Origin: an uncultured Chthonomonas sp.
GTDB taxonomy: Bacteria > Armatimonadota > Chthonomonadetes > Chthonomonadales > Chthonomonadaceae
Assembly: GCA_903859705.1 (NCBI GenBank)
Contig: CAIONQ010000103.1
Span: forward strand, 1 to 64,000
Direction: 5' to 3'
DNA length: 64,000 nucleotides
Shown: positions 43,145 through 52,308 of the stretch, one piece after another
Position numbering within the stretch: the stretch's first letter is position 1
Layout: each line of letters begins with the position of its first letter
Made by a program: the position numbers and the translations under genes
Notes under the pieces: model-generated
Databases searched by the model: none
The model's input: the letters and a program-made list of their open reading frames with translations, nothing else
What the model was told of the DNA's origin: nothing

Positions 43145-44835
43145 TCATTGGTTCGCCAGGCACGGTTGTACGAGCTACGGCAGCGGTTGTATTAACCGCT
43201 GCCGTGCTTGTGCGCATCCGCATATACCCAACTCTGGGAATTCATCCTGACGAACAAAAGCGGCGCAACACTGGTATGCGGCGCTTCGCGATGGTTTTGG
43301 GCTGCCTGTTTAGTTTGATGTGGGCTGTGTTGGCACTGGTGCGCATTAGGTATCCGTATGAACTGGAGTGGAGTGGGGGAGCGATGCTCGACCATTGCCA
43401 CCAGGTTCTTCGCGGGCTGCCGCTGTATGTGCCGCCGGGTTCCAGCTGGTTTCCGTTTGAGTATCCACCAGTGTACTTTTGGGCGTCTGCAGTGGTAATG
43501 CGGCTGATACATGATGATGGCGCTGTGGGCATGCGTATCGTAAGTTGCGCCTCAACTGTGGGATGCCTTATTGTTGTGTGGTTGTGGTTGCGTTTACTTA
43601 CTGCACGCGTTGGCAATCAATACTGGCCGCTTCTCGCCCCTGGGCTGTTTCTTGCTGCTTATCGGTTTACGGGCGCCTGGTACGATATTGAACGCCTTGA
43701 TATGCTATTTATGTTTTTGTCTGTACTTGGCGGTTACTTACTTTCATGTGGACTTCATAAGGGGGCAACCGTTTCTGCGGACAAGCTCCCACCATCACGG
43801 GGGATTTCGTTTACACAAACTGAGTTTACGCTGCTTTCTGCAGCCGTGTTTTGCGTTGCTTTTTTAACCAAGCAACAGGCCGTTTTGTTTGCGATTGGCG
43901 CAGCGGGTGCGCTGATTGTAATGGGCAACTGGCGACAGTTTTTGCTGTTTTGTACGGCATCGGTTATCTTCGATTACTGGGCAGTACATGTAATTGATGC
44001 ATCTACACACGGCTGGTTTGCATATTATTGTTTTCACGTTCCTCTGGCGAATGGAATTCGAAAGGAGTTGGCCCTACAGTTTTTACTTGTGGATATGCCG
44101 TTGGTTGCACCTGCTATTGGGTTATGCATTGTGGCAGCGTTGGCTTTTAAGGTTAAGTTAACCGATGCTATTCATAAAATCCGAACAGAGCCATGCGTGG
44201 CCCTATTTTTGTCACAGGTGCTGATGGCGCTTGCTGGAAGTTTTCTTAGCCGGGCCCATTGGGGTGGCGCAGAGAATGTGTTGATAGCCGGTTACCTGTT
44301 TGTGATGATGGCTGCATGTTTATGTGCAAGCAGGCTTGAAGAAACCGGCAAAATTCCTGGTGCGCCCCTTTACTTGCTTGCAATATGCCAGATGGCTGTA
44401 TTGACTTATCGGCCAGATCTGCAGTTGCCCCGGGCTGCAAACTATGCTGCAGGAAGCAGATATTCTGCCCTCATCAGTGAGTTGAAAAAAGAAGGTGAAG
44501 TGCTTTGCGTAGATCATGGAGGCTTTACCTCGCCGGCACACTTCCACTTGATGGCAGTTACGGACGTATTTGGCTCCGAAAAGAAAACTCCACCGTCTAT
44601 AGAGGCTGCTATTAGATATCACAGGTATGCATCGATTGTTACCGATGCACTGCCGGATGCAGAAGGACCTCTTGGCTCGTTGCTTAAAGAGTATCCATCT
44701 GTTCAGCGAGTTGGAATTGCGGAAACCTGGATTATTACAGGTTTCCCAACACCGTCGCCTGCTCGGCCCGTTTATGTGATGCGTCCCGCAAAAGCGGGGA
44801 TTAATACACCGGTTGTATCCCCAGTTGGCCAGTAA
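43141..44835 (+). CDS. Polytopic glycosyltransferase-like membrane protein
   Basis: A 564-residue multi-spanning protein. The sequence YPYELEWSGGAMLDHCHQVLRGLPLYVPPGSS followed by FEYPPVYFWAS (about 70-120) resembles the first loop of PMT/ArnT-like and DUF2029-type lipid-linked glycosyltransferases, in which an acidic pair after the first helix is catalytic. About ten hydrophobic helices follow, then a soluble tail (about 445-540). A TTG start at 43141 would overlap the larB stop as TTGA; an ATG at 43276 (before MRRFAMVLGCLFSL) gives a more natural N-terminus of 519 residues. Neither has a strong ribosome-binding site. Donor and acceptor are unknown. Confidence 0.75.
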   Translation: MIIGSPGTVVRATAAVVLTAAVLVRIRIYPTLGIHPDEQKRRNTGMRRFAMVLGCLFSLMWAVLALVRIRYPYELEWSGGAMLDHCHQVLRGLPLYVPPGSSWFPFEYPPVYFWASAVVMRLIHDDGAVGMRIVSCASTVGCLIVVWLWLRLLTARVGNQYWPLLAPGLFLAAYRFTGAWYDIERLDMLFMFLSVLGGYLLSCGLHKGATVSADKLPPSRGISFTQTEFTLLSAAVFCVAFLTKQQAVLFAIGAAGALIVMGNWRQFLLFCTASVIFDYWAVHVIDASTHGWFAYYCFHVPLANGIRKELALQFLLVDMPLVAPAIGLCIVAALAFKVKLTDAIHKIRTEPCVALFLSQVLMALAGSFLSRAHWGGAENVLIAGYLFVMMAACLCASRLEETGKIPGAPLYLLAICQMAVLTYRPDLQLPRAANYAAGSRYSALISELKKEGEVLCVDHGGFTSPAHFHLMAVTDVFGSEKKTPPSIEAAIRYHRYASIVTDALPDAEGPLGSLLKEYPSVQRVGIAETWIITGFPTPSPARPVYVMRPAKAGINTPVVSPVGQ

Positions 44836-44890
44836 CTTACAAAGATTAACGCGCTTGCGCAGGAATTAAGGGCGCAAACTCGAATTCCTT

Positions 44891-47593
44891 ATGCTGATAT
44901 CACCACACCGGGGCCGCGAGGCACGAAGAGCGGGAGAACCTTTGGCTCGAGTACTGGAATTTCTCAGCGGAATATGGAACCTGAGGACAAGCGAGCAGCG
45001 GACCAACCGGGTTCTCTGGTGGCTCGGTGTAATCGCTCTGCTCGGCCTCGTCGCAGCAAGATCCTCGCCCAGAATCTATCTATTTACGGTATGGGTGCTC
45101 TTTAGCATCATTTTCGGCGTGGTTTGCTTCTTGTGGGCAGTGCTGCACCCGCGGTCTATGAGTGATTGCAGTGAAACCGCACTCGTTTGGTCACGCTGGA
45201 TAACTGGTATCCTTGCACTTGCTGGGTTTGTTAATTTGCAAACACACTCCAGTTCTGCCAGTTTTACGCCGGTTGTTTCGTTTCTACTTATTGTGGTTGC
45301 GTCACCCTTTGTGTACCTCACCGCAGCAATGTTTAGCCTCTATGGTGGGGCTATAGGTGCATTTACTTCAAGAGATAGAGATAACCCTGACGAGTTTGTT
45401 AAGGCAGGCGTATCTGGGTGGTGGTTCTCGGTTGCGTTTATTGGGCTTGGGCTGTTTGTTATCGATACGTACGGCCTGAACGACCTCTGGTTTCCCACAC
45501 TGATAATGGGGCTCCCATTCTTCACGTTAATATTTAGCAGAATAACGGCACGAACCCACGGCGTGAATGGGGCTTCTTACAGGCATGTAATAACTGGAGC
45601 ACTTGCTAAACTAGTGTTTTATTACAACCGTGGCGGCCGTCTCCGTAAGCTCGATTTGCGTGGAATAGCCATCAGCACAGTTACTACTGCTTTTGTTCTC
45701 TTATCTGGGACAACGCTACTGGCACCGGCACAGGAGAGTGCCCTTGCATCCATGTTCCGCATGCGAATGCAAATGATTGGCGTGGTACCGGTTCGCAGCC
45801 CTGCGCCGAACCGGGTAGCAGTGATAAAAATGGATGCCACTGCACAGGCAGACGCTGTAGCAAAATCGTCTGAGGCAGCTGTGCAGGCTGCGATTGTTCG
45901 CAGGCTAGCAAACTGTGGCCCTAATATCATTTTGTTACCTGTGCCCACTGTGGACCCCGGCGCAGCAGTGAGTGGAGACACAAGCGTATCCGCGATTAGC
46001 AGGACATTACGTGACTTAGATGACCTTGTAGAGGCGGTGAAGGACCATGGCCACGTGATTCTGGTTGCCTCAACTGAGCAACGCAGAAATCCTCATCTGG
46101 ATGGTCTTGTGAGGGCTTCGTGGAAGCAAGCGACCTTCGGTGTGGACGTGATGGGTATAGCCCAGCTTCCCACTGTTCCGATGTTTTGGAATGGGGATCC
46201 GCCCGCTCCAATGGCCGCGCTTGCCGCCACCGAAGGACACGCAATTAGCGTAGAGAAAAATCCGGCGGACACGCGATTCTTGATTGTATCCGGCAAGCCG
46301 GTAGCACAGGGTATTAAAGGCAGGGCAGTATTTGATTTCAGAGCGGTACCCAACCTGGATTTGCACAAAGACTCCGTGCCAACCTATCCCTACGAATCGG
46401 TTTTGCACGGTGTAACCCTTGAAGTTCATAAGAGCTTCGGTGGGGTAGTGCAAGAAAAGCCTGAAGCATTCTTTAAGAACCAGGTGGTTGTTCTTGAACC
46501 CCTCATTCAAAAGTCGGTTGAAACTCCCATCGGGGTAATGACACAGTACGAAATGTTATCTCGGATAACAAACGCACTGCTGAATGGGGCGGAAATCAAG
46601 CCTGCGGTGCCCGGTAAGGCAATTGTTCTTACAATGCTTATTGGGCTTCTGATTGGCTCGCTTTGCGCGGGCAGGGATCCGCTACAGGCCAGCTGGCGCG
46701 TAGCACTGCTGCTTACGGCTAACTTTGTTTACTGCGTGATTGTTTATCTGGCATTTGATACCTGGATAGACCCCGTTATGCCACTGGTTGCTGCTGCTGC
46801 ATCATTTTTGCTGGTTACCCAGCTTACATTCTCCCTGGAGAGAGATGAACGCCAGCGTAACCGCCAGCTCTTTAGCAGATTTATTGCTCCAAACTTTGTG
46901 GATGAGTTGCTTGAGTCGCCGCAAACTATGAAGCTGGCGCTCGGCGGGGAAAAGCGTACGGTATGCGTGCTCTTTGCCGATGTACGTAACTTTACAGGAT
47001 TTGCTGAAAGTCACGCTCCAGAACTGGTAATCGAGATCATGAACATCTATCTCACGGCGCTTACTGATGCGCTTGATGTTTATGGCGGTGTGCTTGATAA
47101 GTATACTGGCGATGGCTTGATGGCATTTTTTGAAGTGAAAGATGACGTTGAGCGAGACCTGATACGAAGCGTTACGGCTGCGCTAGCCATGAGGGACGCA
47201 GGCATCGCCGTGGCCCGTAAGCTGGAGGCCTCCGGCCGACAGCCATTGGAAATTGGCCTGGGCCTGCATTATGGCGAGGCTGTAGTTGGACTAGTTGGCA
47301 ACGAAAAGCGGCAGATCAACTACACTGCACTTGGCCACACCGTTGTGGTGAGTGCGAGGCTCCAGACGCTTGCCGAAGGTGGGCAGGTGGTAGTGAGTGA
47401 GCCTATTTACCTGCGTGTGCGCCACCATTTCGAGTGTGTACCTATGGAACCTGTGTTTGTTAAGGGTATCAGCACAGAACAGCATCCGTATCTTGTGACC
47501 TCGGCAACAGCGCCGGGGCCGTTGGCTATGACCGCCGAGAGCAAGGAGCAGCGCATTGACATCGTCCAAACAAGCGGCACCACAGGCAACTGA
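44891..47593 (+). CDS. CHASE2-type class III adenylate/guanylate cyclase
   Basis: A 900-residue membrane protein. N-terminal hydrophobic helices lie at about 40-270. An external CHASE2-like sensor runs at about 285-570 (RVAVIKMDATAQADAV, VVQEKPEAFFKNQVVVLEP). Three further helices at about 577-650 end in SFLLVTQLTFSLERDERQRNRQLFSRFIAP, then a cyclase domain at about 685-880. The metal Asp697 (LFADVRNFTGF) and Asp741 (DKYTGDG), Lys737 and Thr812 (base recognition) and Arg823 are present. The transition-state Asn expected in GDxVN is Val819 (LGHTVVVSAR). An alternative TTG start at 44942 has a better ribosome-binding site (GGGAG). The stimulus is unknown. Confidence 0.88.
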   Translation: MLISPHRGREARRAGEPLARVLEFLSGIWNLRTSEQRTNRVLWWLGVIALLGLVAARSSPRIYLFTVWVLFSIIFGVVCFLWAVLHPRSMSDCSETALVWSRWITGILALAGFVNLQTHSSSASFTPVVSFLLIVVASPFVYLTAAMFSLYGGAIGAFTSRDRDNPDEFVKAGVSGWWFSVAFIGLGLFVIDTYGLNDLWFPTLIMGLPFFTLIFSRITARTHGVNGASYRHVITGALAKLVFYYNRGGRLRKLDLRGIAISTVTTAFVLLSGTTLLAPAQESALASMFRMRMQMIGVVPVRSPAPNRVAVIKMDATAQADAVAKSSEAAVQAAIVRRLANCGPNIILLPVPTVDPGAAVSGDTSVSAISRTLRDLDDLVEAVKDHGHVILVASTEQRRNPHLDGLVRASWKQATFGVDVMGIAQLPTVPMFWNGDPPAPMAALAATEGHAISVEKNPADTRFLIVSGKPVAQGIKGRAVFDFRAVPNLDLHKDSVPTYPYESVLHGVTLEVHKSFGGVVQEKPEAFFKNQVVVLEPLIQKSVETPIGVMTQYEMLSRITNALLNGAEIKPAVPGKAIVLTMLIGLLIGSLCAGRDPLQASWRVALLLTANFVYCVIVYLAFDTWIDPVMPLVAAAASFLLVTQLTFSLERDERQRNRQLFSRFIAPNFVDELLESPQTMKLALGGEKRTVCVLFADVRNFTGFAESHAPELVIEIMNIYLTALTDALDVYGGVLDKYTGDGLMAFFEVKDDVERDLIRSVTAALAMRDAGIAVARKLEASGRQPLEIGLGLHYGEAVVGLVGNEKRQINYTALGHTVVVSARLQTLAEGGQVVVSEPIYLRVRHHFECVPMEPVFVKGISTEQHPYLVTSATAPGPLAMTAESKEQRIDIVQTSGTTGN

Positions 47594-48878
47594 ACTAACG
47601 CCGAGTAAGGTGCCGGCAAAGGCATGGGGCGTTACTTTCGCCGGTATGGCAATTAACCTTTGTCTGGGAATTCTGTATGCCTGGAGCATATGGAAAAAGG
47701 CATTATCGGCAGATGCCAAACATGCTGCAGGAACGCTGATGCACGGGCTAAACGAGGGCTGGGTTTACCTGAATGACGCTCAGGCAACGTGGGCTTACGC
47801 TACCTGTGGTTTTGTTTTTGCGCTCTCAATGATTCCGGGCGGGAAACTTCAAGATAAGCTTGGGCCGCGCATCGGCGTTACACTTGGCGGGCTGTTTCTT
47901 GCCACAGGATGTATTGTTGCCGGGTTAATGAGATCATTCCCCGGATTGGTTTTGGGCTTCGGCCTGCTGGGAGGCATTGGCATGGGGCTTGGTTATGCCA
48001 GTGCCACTCCTGCGGCAGTACGTTGGTTCGGCCCACACAAGAGGGGGCTTATAGTAGGAATCGTGGTTGGTGGGTATGGTGGTGCTGCCATTTATATATC
48101 GCCATTGGCAACCACGCTTATCAAAACCTACGGTATCTCTGGCAGTTTTATCGCGCTTGGAATACTGTTTGCAATTGTTGTGATAATCGCTGGCAGATTA
48201 CTTTCGATGCCTCCTGAGGGATATGTGGCACCGGGCCCCCCTGTTAGCAGCACTGCCAAAGTTACCCAGGCAACCGCAAGTTGGACGGCCGCGCAAATGG
48301 TGAAAACCTGGCAGTTCTACGCGCTGGTATTCATTTTCTTTGGCTCCGCGCAGTCTGGCTTGCTGGTTATCGGTAATGCAGTTAAGGTGCTGAATGATAC
48401 TGCTAAAGGCGTGCCTTTTCTGGTGGCGGCGGGTTGGATACTATCCTCGTTCGGCGGCATTGTAAATGCCAGTGGGCGTATTTGCACTGGTATTTACTCC
48501 GACAAACTGGGCAGAAAACTGGCATTTGCTATTAACGGCCTTGTTTCCGTGTTGTGCCTTGCTCTTACACCGTACGTAATGAAATCTGGCAATGTGGCCC
48601 TGTTGTTCCTGGTGGTTGGGGTAGCCTTCTGGCAGTATGGCGGTGGGTTAGCATTGCTTCCGGCCCTTACTGCGGATTACTTTGGCCCCAAGCACCTCGG
48701 ATACAATTACGGGCTGGTGTTTCTGGGGTGGGGGTTGGCATTCTTTGTTCCCCAGCTTGCAGGTTACATGAAGGTTGCAATACACACGATGGATCCTGCG
48801 TTCTATCTTGCAGCCGGTATTCAGTTTATTGCAATACTGGTTAGCCAGAAGTTAACTCGCCCACAAATGGCAGCGTAA
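47556..48878 (+). CDS. OFA-family major facilitator transporter
   Basis: A 440-residue, about 12-helix MFS protein. The TTG start at 47556 has AAGGAG 7 nt upstream and overlaps the cyclase gene by 38 bp in another frame. Family marks: MAINLCLGILYAWSIW at the first helix, PGGKLQDKLGPR in the 2-3 loop, GGIGMGLGYASATPAAVRWF, RGLIVGIVVGGYG, and GRICTGIYSDKLGRK in the 8-9 loop. The C-terminal half contains ALTADYFGPKHLGYNYGLVF, as in oxalate/formate antiporter relatives. It probably exchanges small carboxylates, but the substrate is unknown. A bidirectional terminator follows. Confidence 0.92.
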   Translation: MTSSKQAAPQATELTPSKVPAKAWGVTFAGMAINLCLGILYAWSIWKKALSADAKHAAGTLMHGLNEGWVYLNDAQATWAYATCGFVFALSMIPGGKLQDKLGPRIGVTLGGLFLATGCIVAGLMRSFPGLVLGFGLLGGIGMGLGYASATPAAVRWFGPHKRGLIVGIVVGGYGGAAIYISPLATTLIKTYGISGSFIALGILFAIVVIIAGRLLSMPPEGYVAPGPPVSSTAKVTQATASWTAAQMVKTWQFYALVFIFFGSAQSGLLVIGNAVKVLNDTAKGVPFLVAAGWILSSFGGIVNASGRICTGIYSDKLGRKLAFAINGLVSVLCLALTPYVMKSGNVALLFLVVGVAFWQYGGGLALLPALTADYFGPKHLGYNYGLVFLGWGLAFFVPQLAGYMKVAIHTMDPAFYLAAGIQFIAILVSQKLTRPQMAA

Positions 48879-48904
48879 AACTCCGCAATCCTACTGTTAA
48901 ACAC

Positions 48905-48935
48905 AAAAACGGCGGCAAAATATGCCGCCGTTTTT
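48905..48935. terminator. Bidirectional terminator
   Basis: AAAAACGGCGGCA and TGCCGCCGTTTTT form a perfect 13-bp stem around a 5-nt loop, with T-runs on both strands. It separates the convergent transporter (plus) and esterase (minus) genes. Confidence 0.93.
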
Positions 48936-48960
48936 GTATGTAAGCTTGCTGTAGAGTTGC

Positions 48961-49893
48961 TTACTTCTGCAACAGCCCACGGCCAGCCAACCAGCTATCC
49001 AGCCGATCTGGCCAGTGTACCACTTCGTTTTTTGAAGCTCGTAACCCATATCCGTGCCCGCCAACAGGATAGGCGTGCATTTCAAACTGCACTCCGGCTG
49101 CCTTAAGTGCTAAACCATACGTAAAGATATTCTCAACGTGAACCGGGTCATCTACAGTCATCGCCATGAATGTTGGAGGTGTTTGCGATGTCACTTTAAT
49201 TTCTGGTGCAAGCTTTGTTTTGTCTGCATCCTGAGTGAGATAGGCCGGGTAGATTAGAACCGTGAAATCTGGCCGGCAGCTAAGCTGATCAGCAGCGTCC
49301 GTTGCAGGGTAGGTTCTGGCATCAAAGTTAGTGGATGCGGCGGCAGAAAGGTGCCCGCCAGCAGAGAAGCCGAGAATACCGACTCGGTTGGGGTTTATTC
49401 CCCATTCTGTGGCGTGCTGCCTCACCAGGCCTATAGAACGCTGCGCATCCTGAAGTGGAGGAGCGTAACGCGGCAGCCCGGCTCTAACGGGCACTCGGTA
49501 TTTCAGTAAGATACCGGTTACACCTACCGCGTTGAGCCGCTTACATACTTCACTGCCTTCCAGGTCATACGCAAGTATCGAGTATCCGCCGCCAGGGCAT
49601 ACAACTATTGCAGTACCGTTTGCCTTATCAGGCGCTGGAGAGTAGACGGTGATTGTTGGCACCGATACATTACCAAGGCGGATAATGCCGTCGGCAGGTT
49701 TTCCATCCTTTTGGTCAGTTGTATCGTGCTCTGCCCCTATATCACCTTTCTCGCCAGGAGCGGCCCCGGGCCAAATTGGAATAGGTTTAGAAACGGTTTG
49801 AGCGGAAGCATTGGCTCCCAACCCGGTAACCGCCATCAGCAGGGCGGCACCAACGACGCACAGGTTCACGGTTTTCTCCTTAACTTGCGACAT
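48961..49893 (-). CDS. Exported alpha/beta hydrolase (esterase, BD-FAE/acetylxylan esterase-like)
   Basis: A 310-residue protein with a signal peptide (core LCVVGAALLMAVTGLGANASAQ). Mature motifs: PIPIWPGAAPGEKGD near the N-terminus, which is common to acetylesterase-like exported hydrolases; oxyanion segment VVCPGGGYSILAYD; nucleophile Ser177 in GILGFSAGGH; Asp249 in VDDPVH; and His280 in PVGGHGYGLR. The triad is complete. Likely role: removal of ester groups from plant or microbial polysaccharides outside the cell. It lies 31 bp after the phosphatase-like membrane protein gene and may be co-transcribed. Confidence 0.9.
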   Translation of the reverse strand: MSQVKEKTVNLCVVGAALLMAVTGLGANASAQTVSKPIPIWPGAAPGEKGDIGAEHDTTDQKDGKPADGIIRLGNVSVPTITVYSPAPDKANGTAIVVCPGGGYSILAYDLEGSEVCKRLNAVGVTGILLKYRVPVRAGLPRYAPPLQDAQRSIGLVRQHATEWGINPNRVGILGFSAGGHLSAAASTNFDARTYPATDAADQLSCRPDFTVLIYPAYLTQDADKTKLAPEIKVTSQTPPTFMAMTVDDPVHVENIFTYGLALKAAGVQFEMHAYPVGGHGYGLRASKNEVVHWPDRLDSWLAGRGLLQK

Positions 49894-49924
49894 CTGACAG
49901 TGGCAACGGTAAAGTGGCTAACCT

Positions 49925-52132
49925 CTATTCAGATTTGGCCTCATTCTCAGAAGCGGGCTCGCCAGCGCGTGCAAGCGGTTCGGGGACGAGAAGTGACGCT
50001 GCAGCAGAAACCAGAAATACGTTGGAAGCGGCAAGAACTCCTGCATCGTTAAACACAAGGCAGGCTGCACCACCTAGTAATGAACCCGTAAGTGCGCGCC
50101 GCCAAGATCCCGATGCTCTGTTGCGGCGCAGAAACCACACACCACAGGCTCCTGCCACCAGGGTTGGCATCCATGGGCTGTGCGTTAGCAAGCGCATCTC
50201 CATGCCGAGCTTGCGGCGAAGGATGGCAGACCGGCTTTCACCGGTTGCCCCGTAAGCCGTGCGGATAAGATGTGATCCACCTTTGTGGCTATCCGCTAAC
50301 ATAGAAATTCCGACTATGAGGGCAAGTGCGATAACTGTGGTAACACCCCTGATTGCTCGGGTTTTGCGGGAAGTGGCTGGATGCAACATGATTAACACCA
50401 TGAGAGCAACTCCGGCCGAAGGGATAGCACCGCCTTTTGCCCCGGCAAGCGGGAAGAACATTATGCCTATACCTAGAGTAAAAGCTATGCCGAATATAAA
50501 CAGCCTATTTGTATCGGTCCTGGAATTGCTGCTGCTCTGGAAATACAGTGCGTACATTGCGCAGAACGCTCCTATAAGCACACCCATGTACTCGTTCCCA
50601 ATTCCATAGAAGCGTGAACCATCTGTAGCGCTGTAACTCATCCAGGCAATGTGCATAAGGTGTCCGCCAGTTATCAGGTCAAGCGCACACACTGAAACTA
50701 ACGCAATCAGGAAAGTACTTGCGAGGTTTGATGCGCCACTATCTGAACGAATCCTTGCGGCGGCAGATGCGCAGAGAATCAGGCCAACCACAAGGGCGAT
50801 GGCTCCTGCGGTTCTGTTGGACGGCACGAATGCTGGCAGCACAAGCATTAGGAGCGGCATACACACGATGGCACTTGCGGCAACCCTGGCAATCATCTTG
50901 AACCGTGCTGTTCTGGCTGCCAGCAGCGCTGCCAGCAGGAGCAAAAGCTGAACTGTAGGCAGGCCGCCAAAGACATTTTGCATCTCTGATTGCGCAACGG
51001 TTTGGCTATTCTGGCTAGTGAGATACTGCACAGGATCACTATTGTCAGGAAATGCTATGTGCGTTGCAGCTTGCCCATTTGCGCCCGCAGGCAACGGCTG
51101 GTGAAGCCAGCTTGCAAATGTAGCCAGAATGTCTGAATTATCAATGAGGCCAGCGCGGCGTGTAGACGGCGAAGTTAGAATCCCTCTTTCACGAGTTGCC
51201 GTGAATAACACCACGAGCCCGAGCCTATCTTGCGAACTGGTGGTGGAGTCTGCAGGAGCAGGGCAGATTACTGCGAGGTTGGAATTATGTTCGGCGTTAA
51301 CACGCACCTGGAACTGCTCGATGGCGCGATTAACAAGGGCGAGTGCAGCAGAGCGGTGTGCTGTTGCAACCTCCGGGCGTGCGAGAGCACGGTAGCGATC
51401 GGCCCGGTGCAGGTCTCCTATAGCAATTACTCGAAATGCATCGCTATGGGAGCGTGCGTCATAATCAGTGAGGATCGCATCCAGATTCGTGCGGATTCCG
51501 AATGGCGCTGTGTCTTCAGGCAAGATTTTACTAAGCCTGGCCCCGGCATCATCTGCCCTTCCCGCATGATCCATTGCAAAAAGGTACACAGAACGATCAG
51601 GTAGGTCTGCATCCATATTGCCCGCAATGTAAGTTCGTAGCCCTGCGCGGTGTACCATATCGCCAAGGGCACCAATCGTAACCGTATGATCCAACAGTTG
51701 ATTGGTTTTGATGAGCGCTTTCAGGGCTTCTGCAGGTGGGTAAGCCCTGGTGTGTAGAGCATGAGGTGTGGGGGATACAATTGCTTCCGATTCTGGCCCA
51801 ACTCTACCTCTGGACCCCGTTCCGATTGAGAGCACAAGGGATGGCAAAGGATCCCGGCCATCTTTGCGCAGCTGATCTGGATCTGTGGGGCGTGCTGCTC
51901 TGCACACCATCCAACCGGACTGCGATTGAGCTATAAGGTGCTGGAGCGCGGGCAAGCTGGCGCTCTTTATGTCTTCACTACGCAACCCGGGAATCAGCAG
52001 TACTGTTACATTCGGCGTGATAGAGGCTGTATCTTGAGCTGTTGCCCTGGCCGCAAGGCACGTTACAACTGCGAGCACTACCACAAACCAGCGATAGTTT
52101 CGCCAGCGTAAGTTTGTTATATCAGAGGTCAT
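49925..52132 (-). CDS. Phosphatase-like/polytopic membrane protein of unknown function
   Basis: About 735 residues. A signal or first helix (WFVVVLAVVTCLAARATA) is followed by a soluble domain at about 40-375 with alkaline-phosphatase-superfamily flavour (VLLIPGLRSEDI, LPALQHLIAQSQSGWM, GRADDAGARLSK), though metal ligands are not obvious. About ten transmembrane helices then follow from about 395 (TVQLLLLLAALLAA) to 715. The conserved SATDGSRFYGIGNEYMGVL motif is seen in uncharacterised membrane proteins of Firmicutes and Cyanobacteria. The ATG at 52132 lies only a few nt after the predicted transcription start; a GTG directly precedes it. No function is assigned. Confidence 0.82.
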   Translation of the reverse strand: MTSDITNLRWRNYRWFVVVLAVVTCLAARATAQDTASITPNVTVLLIPGLRSEDIKSASLPALQHLIAQSQSGWMVCRAARPTDPDQLRKDGRDPLPSLVLSIGTGSRGRVGPESEAIVSPTPHALHTRAYPPAEALKALIKTNQLLDHTVTIGALGDMVHRAGLRTYIAGNMDADLPDRSVYLFAMDHAGRADDAGARLSKILPEDTAPFGIRTNLDAILTDYDARSHSDAFRVIAIGDLHRADRYRALARPEVATAHRSAALALVNRAIEQFQVRVNAEHNSNLAVICPAPADSTTSSQDRLGLVVLFTATRERGILTSPSTRRAGLIDNSDILATFASWLHQPLPAGANGQAATHIAFPDNSDPVQYLTSQNSQTVAQSEMQNVFGGLPTVQLLLLLAALLAARTARFKMIARVAASAIVCMPLLMLVLPAFVPSNRTAGAIALVVGLILCASAAARIRSDSGASNLASTFLIALVSVCALDLITGGHLMHIAWMSYSATDGSRFYGIGNEYMGVLIGAFCAMYALYFQSSSNSRTDTNRLFIFGIAFTLGIGIMFFPLAGAKGGAIPSAGVALMVLIMLHPATSRKTRAIRGVTTVIALALIVGISMLADSHKGGSHLIRTAYGATGESRSAILRRKLGMEMRLLTHSPWMPTLVAGACGVWFLRRNRASGSWRRALTGSLLGGAACLVFNDAGVLAASNVFLVSAAASLLVPEPLARAGEPASENEAKSE

Positions 52133-52144
52133 CACAATGCCTAT

Positions 52145-52173
52145 AGTATGGCTGGAAACTGGCGTAGCTTCAA
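52145..52173 (-). promoter_or_regulatory. Promoter of the phosphatase-like membrane protein gene
   Basis: On minus, TTGAAG (52173-52168), a 17-nt spacer and CATACT (52150-52145). Transcription would begin near 52138, leaving almost no leader before the start codon, so the mRNA may be leaderless. Confidence 0.6.
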
Positions 52174-52242
52174 ATGTTCGCTTTATAGAATGTGCATATG
52201 TGTATTCCTGCTGCCTTGCTCAGGCTTTATCCGGTAATTCGG

Positions 52243-52273
52243 TAGACAAAAACGCACGTTGCCCGGGTATACT
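52243..52273 (+). promoter_or_regulatory. Possible ruvB promoter
   Basis: TAGACA (52243-52248) and TATACT (52268-52273) with a 19-nt spacer. The spacing is longer than optimal. The AGGAG ribosome-binding site follows about 20 bp later. Confidence 0.4.
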
Positions 52274-52308
52274 GGGCCAGATTTGAACAGTTCAGGAGAT
52301 ATTTTGAT

